Notes under the pieces: model-generated
Told to the model about the DNA's origin: nothing
The model's database searches: none
What the model saw: the letters and a program-made list of their open reading frames with translations, nothing else
From: Adiantum capillus-veneris
Taxonomy: Eukaryota; Streptophyta; Polypodiopsida; Polypodiales; Pteridaceae
Direction of reading: 5' to 3'
Length of the DNA stretch: 64,000 nt
NCBI GenBank assembly: GCA_014529385.2
Contig: CM043960.1
Span: 77,215,910-77,279,909 of the forward strand
Program-made: the position numbers and the translations under genes
Shown here: positions 55,900 to 64,000 of the stretch, in pieces
Layout: every line of letters starts with the position of its first letter
How positions within the stretch are numbered: the first letter of the stretch is position 1

Positions 55900-57340
55900 G
55901 AGGTGAAACTAGGTAGCCAATTGGTCTGCTTCTTTCCACCTCTTGTTGTTGGTGTTCCAAAATTCAGCTAGATGTTGAATCCCTTTGTTATTAACCTTTC
56001 TTGCAATTTCTCTCTAGAATGGATTCGCTATTTCACTTACCACTTTAGAGATCCATGAGGACTAGTGTGTTATGGAGACGGTGGAAATATCAATCTTCCT
56101 CTCCTCATTCTACTGTCTCAGCAGCTCTAGTACAATTTCAAACTAACTCTCCTATGGTGCCACCAAATTTTAGGTTTTCCCACCGAGGTGCAAGCAGTGT
56201 GCGAATATCCCTATCTCCTTCATGGTCCCCCTTGGGAGGCTAGCTCCACCTTGTCAATCATGTCCCCTGTCATAATGGCCCATGCTTGGCCTTGCTTTGT
56301 AATTAATTTCATGAATTTATCACATTGGGCCTTTCCATGCACTTCATGATTGAGGATCCCAATATCTTCTTGCTCCTTGGGTATAGCAACATACTCCCAT
56401 TTGGCCCAGCCCACGAGGCAACAACATATCTTTGGTGTTATTTTTCCATAGGAATATTTTCGCTGGTTCCTTTTGGTTGCATTTAACTATTTTGAGGAGG
56501 GATCAATGAAAGACATATGCAGGAGCATAAACATATTAATCACCTTTGCCTTGCTATGGAAGGGAAGGAGCACATGCTCCCACCTTCTCATCTTGCCCCT
56601 CACTTTGTCCATGACCCATAGGAATCTTTTGTTGTGAGTGATTCTAACTCTTAGTGGGGCCCCAAGGTGGCTGAAGATGCTTCCTTTTGAGACAATCTCT
56701 CCTAATCATTCAAATGGGTTGAACGAGCATTTTTTAAAAGCCAAATCAATCTTGATTTCTCAATATTGCACTTAGAGCCCAAGGTTGTGGCATATATTTG
56801 AACAATCTCAAGAGCCTTTCTCAACACCTCAGGGTTGGCTTTTAAGAAAAGCAAGGAGTCATCCATGAAGAGCGTTGCTAGGAGTAGTTTGTTACCTCGC
56901 AAGGACAACCCTTGGATTTATCTCCCCATAGCACTTGCTTCCAGAATGGTTACTAGAGGATGAGAATTGATTGCCAATAATAGTAGGGCTAGAGGACAAC
57001 CCTATTTAATTGACCTTTTTACTTCAAAGGAGCCCACAATTATGTTATTAAATAGAAGCCTTGAGCAACTGCCCGCTCCTAGGGTGCGTACTATCTGACG
57101 GCGCCAAGGTCCAAAACCAGACGATTTCATGACATCACTATGAAGGACCAAGTGATTCGGTCATACACTTTATCGAGGTTAAGTTGCAAAAGGATACATT
57201 CTTGGTTAGTGAAGCTTTCATATTCAAGACCGATCATAGCTGCCAAAATGTTATCATATATTGATCTTCCTTTGATAAAGTCGTGTTAGTGAGGGGTCAT
57301 CACTTTATCCAAGAGAGCGGATCACCTTAAGTTGATAGCT
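55900..57340 (-). pseudogene. plant LINE (non-LTR) reverse transcriptase remnant
   Basis: Minus-strand reading: NQECILLQLNLDKVYDRITW (about 57215-57150) is the LINE RT block LxLDxxKAYDRV-like. Further down come ATLFMDDSLLFLKANPEVLR (catalytic MDD in place of ADD, about 56865) and SKCNIEKSRL. A C-terminal piece reads KWEYVAIPKEQEDIGILN (about 56400-56345). Stops and frame changes separate the parts. No APE endonuclease domain and no poly-A tail were seen. Confidence 0.78.
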
Positions 57341-57477
57341 TTGGCAATAATTTTATAGGATGTTATCATCATTGTGATGGGATGTCATTGTTCACATGAG
57401 AGGAGTAGACTTGCTTAGGAATAGTTTTGATGATGTGAGGAGCATGTGCCTGGATGCATCTCTGCATGGTGCAGGAA

Positions 57478-57830
57478 GGGGAAGAGGAGAGGACAAACTA
57501 TGTCTAGGTGGAGATATGTGGCCTAAAGAAACACCCACTCCTTATTATTTTATGTATGTAAAGAATAAGGTAAGTGGGTCAGTGGGAAACTAGACACCAG
57601 ATGACCGGCCCGAGGCCAAGGCGTATTCGTCTTTAACCCCAAAAACTTACATGTGTGGTGCAGGGGAATAGGAAAGATGACACGATGTGTAGGGTGGAGC
57701 AAAGTGGAACTCACTCCTTATTGCTTTATGTATATAAAGAATAAGATAAGTGGGTTAGTGAGGTCAATGGGCAATGGAAAGTGGAGATTCATCTTGGGGC
57801 AAAAGCACATCCGTCTTTAACCCCAACAAA
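57478..57830. repeat. diverged direct repeat, about 180-bp offset
   Basis: ctccttatt.ttttatgta followed by aagaataag.taagtgggt occurs near 57538 and 57717. A gtctttaaccccaa marker occurs near 57631 and 57812. No coding sequence is in it. Confidence 0.7.
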
Positions 57831-57834
57831 TTTG

Positions 57835-58735
57835 CCACTTAAAGGTGAATTTGTCAATAAGTGGGTCCTACTAGATAAACTACTAGTATGTACAAGGAAA
57901 TAGGTGAGAGACTCTCTCAAACTATGCCCACTGGCTCGCTCACTCAATCTACATGCAATTTTATCAACCCTAGTGATAGGCAAGCATGCATATCTATGCT
58001 AGAGCTTGCATGCGAATCCCGCAGACAAGCCGTTATGGTCTATATAGCTCCACAATGCATCATTTTAGTGTCAATCATTGTACGATGATCATCCTTTTTG
58101 CAAAATCTCCTATTGTAGTTGTTAGGTCAGGCTTTGACACTAGTAGGTCATACATGAGATGCCAAAAAACTGATAAAATCTATGAAAACTTGGTTGTACT
58201 AGCCTCCTCAATGCTATCTGCATGCACTACATCATGATGACTACTCATCACATTTGGATGTGTCATTGCCGATATTGGGATGGCTACATCTTTCTCATCC
58301 ATACATAGAACTATGCATCCTATCATTAACTCATCAACTCTACCATGAGCAAATTAAAGAACTCCATGTCCATCATCTTTGCATGTGTCTTTAGGGAGCA
58401 TACCCACTCTACCTTTGTCTACACAGACTTTGATGATACATGATGTGTTTCACTAGCACTGCCAATCTACCTCTGTCTCTATAGAGTTTATTGGAATGTC
58501 CTACATAGCTAAAAGGTCTGACTCATGAGCATGGTGGATCTCACTCACAAAAGAGACACATCTTGCCTCTCGCTCAATGCATCCTAGCAACAAAATCAAG
58601 ACTATGTCGTCTAGTACCTCAGATACATACATAGATATACCAAGACACTTTGGGCTTCCTTGGCAATCACTAGTGATCCGCAATGCATCTAGAACCACTA
58701 CTCTCTAAACAACATCTGACACCCACAATCTGCTA
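57835..58735. other. no gene recognised
   Basis: Short frames only; no motif and no clear repeat. Confidence 0.4.
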
Positions 58736-58739
58736 TCTC

Positions 58740-59160
58740 TCTCATTGAGATCAAACTCTATCTAAGCTAAGGAATGTAGGGCACATTTCATAGCATATAT
58801 GATGCACCACTAGGTAATGACAATAAACATCTCCTACACCTACAATGTCAAACTCCAAACCATCGGTCAAGTGCACTGAACCAAATCTCTCACTAACCAC
58901 TCACAATGTGGTATGACATGGAAAAATACACCATCATCTAGTAACCAAGATGAAGAAGTTCCACCTCTTGAAGACAAGTAAGCAAGAGGAACGCTAGAGG
59001 TAAACAGGAAATCATCGTCACTGACATATGAAACCATTTCCCTAGCATATATCAAAACCACATCTACATCTTGCATACTACTGCCTCATACGTCAAAAGC
59101 AACGATCTCTAATGTGCCATGTGTGACCAAAATGCCAACATTGCATATATCTTCACAATA
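58740..59160 (-). pseudogene. pol: copia protease fragment
   Basis: Minus-strand reading: SWLLDDGVFFHVIPHCEWLV resembles the copia protease block WLLDSGASFHVTPHREW, with DDG instead of DSG. It is followed by LEFDIVGVGD-like sequence. It is on the opposite strand from the integrase fragment next to it, so the two were rearranged or come from different elements. Confidence 0.65.
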
Positions 59161-59169
59161 AAAGTATCA

Positions 59170-59880
59170 GAAGATGAAGCCAAAACTATGGCAAGAAATC
59201 TTGGGAGAAAATCGACAGAGTCTCCCTTGTGAACTAAGAAAAATCTCAATCGTAATCCATGATCAACACATCAATCCGATGCTCACATATGCAAAATTAG
59301 TTGAGAACCAGAGTAGAAAGAAGGCCAAGTGCTTACGCACTAACCATGGTGGGGAGTATGTTTCAAAGTCTTTTCAAGACTTTTGTAATTCAAAGGGAAA
59401 CAAATGTGAGTCGACTTCTCCTTACAATCCTCCACAAAATGGTGTTGCGGAGGAGGATGAACAAAACAATACTAGAAAAAGCTAGATCTATGTTGTCTAA
59501 TGCCAATCTACTCAAAGGGTTTTGGTAAAATAGTTCATCTCATCAAAAGGTCACCTAATCATGTGCTAGACGAGCAAGTTCTAGAGATGTTTTTGTCTAA
59601 AAGGGTTGAACATCTTCAAGTTTTTGGCTTTAACATTTTATGTTCCTAAGAATAAGCGTAACAAGCTTGACCCCAAGTCAAGGAAATGTATATTCTTGGG
59701 TTAGAGCAAGTTTCTATATTCTTGGGATCTTCTTGGGTGACAAAAAGTCCGGTGAGATGGGATATTGTCTTTGTGATCGTGAAGCCAAAAATATTGTTTA
59801 AAGTAATGATGTGTACTTCAATGAGCACACAAAGCATAAGAACCTATACCTCCTATTGAGATTCGACATGTGGTGATTCA
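59170..59880 (+). pseudogene. pol: copia integrase fragment
   Basis: Plus-strand reading: KCLRTNHGGEYVSKSFQDFC and NPPQNGVAEE (second Asp replaced by Asn; Glu present), then in another frame KARSMLSNANLLKGFW. Further on come VPKNKRNKLDPKSRKCIFLG and NDVYFNEHTKHK. Several stops. It is a different copia lineage from copies 1-3. Confidence 0.8.
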
Positions 59881-60006
59881 AGAGGATGGGATAGTGCATA
59901 TAGATTACATAATGTGTACTTTAATGAGTAGAAGAAGCATATGAAACTTATACCTACTATTGGGATTCAATATGGTGATTCAAGAGGATGGGATAGTGTA
60001 TAATAG
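59809..60006. repeat. about 103-bp tandem duplication at the end of the copia integrase fragment
   Basis: gtgtacttcaatgag at 59811 and gtgtactttaatgag at 59914. Both are followed by cctactattg/gattca..gtgattcaagaggatgg. Confidence 0.85.
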
Positions 60007-61798
60007 AATACGTAATTTACTTGAATAACAACCACAACATGTGGAAAATCCTCGTGCTACAAGAAACAGTGACCTCTATTGGTGATTGATAGATCTACAA
60101 TTAATCTCATAGAGATAGTGCACATAGAGTGTAAAATGCTTTAGAAGCTACTAATGTCATGAATGTGCATGCCACTCCAAATAATCCTTTGCTAAACACC
60201 AGGGCCCATAACACCTAGTGTGCATGCAATTAGAAAAAAACATATTCAAACCTGTATATCCATAATCGTACTTGCCAATGCGTATGGAAAATGTTATGCT
60301 CACGGCTCACGGGAAAAGGACTAAATACTTTTTACATGAAAACCACGCCAACATATTTGGACCATAATAGAATGTGAAAATCCATCACATCTAGGTGCTG
60401 AATGAACTAGTTCATTAGCATAACATAACTTTGCAACGTGTATAAACAACCATCCGTTAAAGTTGTTGAGCAATACTTGTAACCTTAACAAGTTGTACTA
60501 AGTATCTGGACAATTTCTGGCCGCTAAATTTTTTCTTGATACAATGTGCTCAAAATGGTCTAATACAGATTTGACCAGCACCTAGGAAATTTATCACAAC
60601 ACATAAATGAAATAACGGGCGCCAATGTTAGTCCTAGAAGCTCATATTCTCCACATGTGGAATATGTCTCAGATAAGAATGTCCAAAAGAAGAACATCCT
60701 TTAAGTACAAGATGTACTTGACTGTGGACGTAACTATAAACACTCTACGATGTGAGTGAGGGGGACCCTCAATATTCTTACTCCACACTGACTAAACTGA
60801 ACTCCTTGAGTTCCTAGACCATGTTTCTCCTCTTGTGACAACATGTGCCAAGAAAAATGCTACATGCAGTTCCATAACTGCATAATACAAAACTATATTG
60901 CGGACATTATGGTCCAAAATAATTTGCTCCTACATGACCTTGTCATGTCTCTGAAGAGAAAAATGGATGAAATCATTAAGTTAACACATCCTACTTAGAA
61001 AATTCAAGCAAAGCTTATTAAAAAATGGAATGGAACCAAATCAGATGCGTACCTGGAGTTTGAACATAGCGTTCACTTACCCATAGTCAAATGCACATGA
61101 CCTAATCTCTTACCTAAAAAGGTTTAGCAACACTAATTGAGAGATTAGTGAAAAACAAGCAGCATCACACTAGTAACCCTGGGTGTTGCCCTTGCAATCC
61201 AAACCCCTTGGTTAAAATCACAAATTTAAAACCCCTTGGTTAGAATCTATTATGAAAATTGTGCAACCTAGTAGGCAATGATGACCAGCACAGTCTAGTG
61301 TGTCTAGCAGTGATGGAAGGAAACTTTGGAAGTTGAACCTGTCTACTACCCCTTGGCAGCTTGTGGACTTCTTTCCTTGAAAGTAGAACTATGATGAGAT
61401 TAAACTGTGACCCTCACACCTATGGAGTTATTGTATATTAGCTGGGTCATACCCCTAGAATTACTACTTTAAGAGACACAATCAATACTGCAAATAAGCA
61501 TAGATCGTCTCATAGTTGGAATCTTATTCACAATTGAATCTCAAAATGAGCATATCTCTCCTCGAATAGAAGAGAATGATTCCTAACACCCCAAAGAAAG
61601 TAGTCATAATAAAATTTCTTGGGTTTGCAAGAAGATGCCTACTTGCTATCCACAAAAAGCATCATCTGTATTTCTAGCACCTTTTGCACAAAAATTGCCC
61701 ACCATTGTAGTTATATACAATGATGACAAGAAAATATACCATCCTCAACTCTTTCTAAATAGAGTGGCTATTGTTATAGCGGAAGCATAAACCATGCT
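60007..61798. other. no gene recognised
   Basis: AT-rich, with many stops in all frames. It may include worn-out copia sequence, but no motif is readable. Confidence 0.4.
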
Positions 61799-61996
61799 TT
61801 AATAGAATGAGTCCACAATATTGGCATGCCATGCATGCATAGTAAAAAAATAGTGTGATAAGCCCTTGGCTTCAATGATGGTCTCCACAATGTCTGCAAA
61901 TTCCATATCTGCCTTGTACGATGTGTAATGGCATGGATACATCACGATTTGGTCATTGCAAACCATAACTACGAGTTTATATCCTCTTATTGCCAT
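61799..61996 (-). other. short open frame of uncertain status
   Basis: 65 residues (MAIRGYKLVVMVCNDQIVMY ..). The balanced composition and continued resemblance to coding sequence upstream make it a possible pseudogene fragment, but I recognise no family. Confidence 0.2.
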
Positions 61997-64000
61997 ACCT
62001 GTGTGCCTTGATCCTAAATCAATGGATAGTACTGTGGCATGAAATAGGAGCCTTGCTTCGTAGTAAGTCTATCAAAGCACTTTGCTTTGAATAGCAGAGA
62101 AATCCTTTTCAAATGAAATGTTAGAGCCAGAAATATAAGTAGAACTTGATATTGTCTAACCTGGTCGCCCCTTCAGAAGCGATTACCTTTGCTTGAATCA
62201 GCTCATAGTCATGTTTGCTAAGGATTTTCGAGTTGTCGGATATCTCGGGGGGTGTTCACCATGTGTAAAACTACCATATCACATGCATTCAAGACATGTT
62301 TGTAAAACCCCTTATCTGTGAATTTTGTTAAGAATATAATGTACCCTTTTCTTTTAAAATCTGTAAGTTTTTTTCAAAATTGAAAAAATGATGCCCTTCT
62401 GTATATATATTTTTGTAAGTTTCAAGAAATTTAACATTAGGAAAAATATGAACCCTCTAGGGGCCCTTTGGGGTTAAGGTTAATTAGAGGTCAGCCAATA
62501 GGAAGAGGGTGGTGGACACACTCTATACCCTCAAAAAAGTAGGGGGACAAGGTAGCCTTACACCTCTTAATTGTCTCTTACGTAGTGAGAAGGTAAGGGA
62601 GGTGGCTAGGGGAAAGAGGGGGGGGGGGAGGGACCACTTTGACCTCTTTTCCCCCACTTTTGTGGCCCGGATTTAAAAATACACTAAAAATTTCAAATTT
62701 CAAGTTTTCCCTCCTTGAAAGGTCCCCAAACCTATTTCATGGTCAAAAAAGTATTTTTGACCTTCAAAAGTTAAAAACGTGCACTAAAAAATCCAAAAAA
62801 ATTGATTTTTTTAAATAACAAATCAAAAAATCATTTTCACCCTCCAAAGTCTTTCCAAACCTATTCTATAGCTAAAAAGTGTTTTTCTCTCTCTACAAAC
62901 CTTTTTCCAAGCTCTCCATTGCTGCAACAACCACATGCACCCCCTATAGTCCATCATTATCTCTCTGCTAGCTTTCTCCCACCTCGATTGTAGCACCAAG
63001 CAAGCTCCTCCTCCATCTCTTCCCCTTACCCACCACATAGTTTCACACCAAGCTAGCTCCTCTCCCTTCTCTCATCTCCATTACAACATGAAACAAGATT
63101 CTACTCCTTCTACTTTCATTCACTCACACTACATGGAAACCTCTACTCCCGAAGGTGGCAAAAGTATGAGCTCACATGAGTTGCATACCACAACAATAGG
63201 AGGTGTGAATATCACGTGGGCATTGCAAGGGTTCATCTCCAACATAAAGATAGAATGGTAAGAAAACTACCCTTCTAGCTTACATTCAGAGCTTAACATC
63301 ATCTCCATCTTTAAGTTTATCATGCTAGAGAGAATTAACCTCTTTATGGATTGCAGTGTTTAGGCTTCACACCTCATAACACTGGGTGGTGCTATTTTGT
63401 TGATGACTTTGGTGCGCCATCTATACTTGTGTAGCATGTGATTTGAGTCTCACAATGTAAGTAAGTTGTGTTATCTATGGAGAGTCGTCAAAGATTTTTC
63501 TTGTAATTTATTCTTCGTATAATTGTCATTAGATAATTGGAATGATATCATTTTGTACTTTATAACTTTGTGCTCACATAATCTTTTGTTTACTTACAGA
63601 TTCAACTTGTTTTAAGAGGACATGAGCAAGCAACCATGTGCAGAGATGGAAATCACTCTATTTTTGTTCCTTGAGGAACCTTTCACTACCATGTTAAAAG
63701 ATTTTGATAAGAATAGTATGTGTTTTTTAGAATCTTGAACCAATAGGGACTCTCTAGGAGGTCTCATAGAAGCCATCCATATAGTACTACTATCTTCCCT
63801 AGTGTCATAGACACACAAATACTCAAGTGTATATGAATCTCTAGATGAGGAAGACAAATACTTGTAAGATAAGCCTAACAGCAACAATATTGTCTCCATT
63901 TGTAATTATTTTTCATGAGGCTGGATTCCTCTATAAATGCAATATAAATATGTTTTTTTGTTAAATGGTGTCGCATTGAGTGAGAGTATTTAATTTAGAT
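61997..64000. other. no gene recognised
   Basis: AT-rich, with a short G run at about 62618-62630 and pyrimidine-rich stretches near 62880-63080. No coding or element structure is visible to the window end. Confidence 0.4.

Overview
This is eukaryotic, almost certainly land-plant, nuclear DNA. It is dense in LTR retrotransposons and decayed genes and has no sign of prokaryotic organisation. The Ty1/copia elements carry a primer-binding site matching plant initiator-Met tRNA (TGGTATCAGAGC), one Ty3/gypsy remnant ends in a chromodomain, and a plant-type LINE is present. The genome could be a large one such as a fern, lycophyte or gymnosperm, but the sequence alone does not settle the species.

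Layout: 1-11480 is one long-LTR Ty3/gypsy element (LTRs about 2.6 kb, left LTR cut by the window edge) whose gag and pol are broken by stops and by an LTR-like insertion. 12.6-15.9 kb is a decayed minus-strand copia element, itself interrupted by about 1 kb of foreign sequence. 17.5-20.8 kb (minus) is a decayed gene of a transposase-like family that I recall as DUF7869. 20.9-23.0 and 25.3-26.2 kb are satellite arrays sharing a 'ggacaagtggtggacc' core. 26.2-27.2 kb is a second satellite whose repeat carries an AT-rich perfect palindrome about every 270 bp.

27.6-42.5 kb is the most unusual part. It is a cluster of at least six decayed genes on both strands that I cannot assign to a family, except one: a short protein whose body aligns without gaps to histone H3. 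Three of the unknown genes still show short GT-AG introns (73-86 bp), so they were once spliced eukaryotic genes. Three intergenic spacers carry tandem imperfect palindromes built on a common CGCTTGGTA-TGACC-like core. One palindrome array was split by a young copia element (32167-36747) with 5-bp target duplications and LTRs that differ at only one site by eye.

44.1-45.4 kb is a chromovirus 3' remnant. 46.9-51.6 and 52.7-55.8 kb are two older minus-strand copies of the same copia family. Two of the three copies lack the protease region, and both show inverted (fold-back) sequence at the deletion junction. 55.9-57.3 kb is a LINE remnant, 58.7-60.0 kb holds copia fragments, and the remainder to 64 kb shows no gene that I can support.

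The only functional relations visible are within elements (gag with pol, LTR with PBS and PPT). The 27.6-42.5 kb cluster is best regarded as the remains of an undescribed multi-gene element or gene block with its own palindromic spacers. Whether it was mobile is inference.
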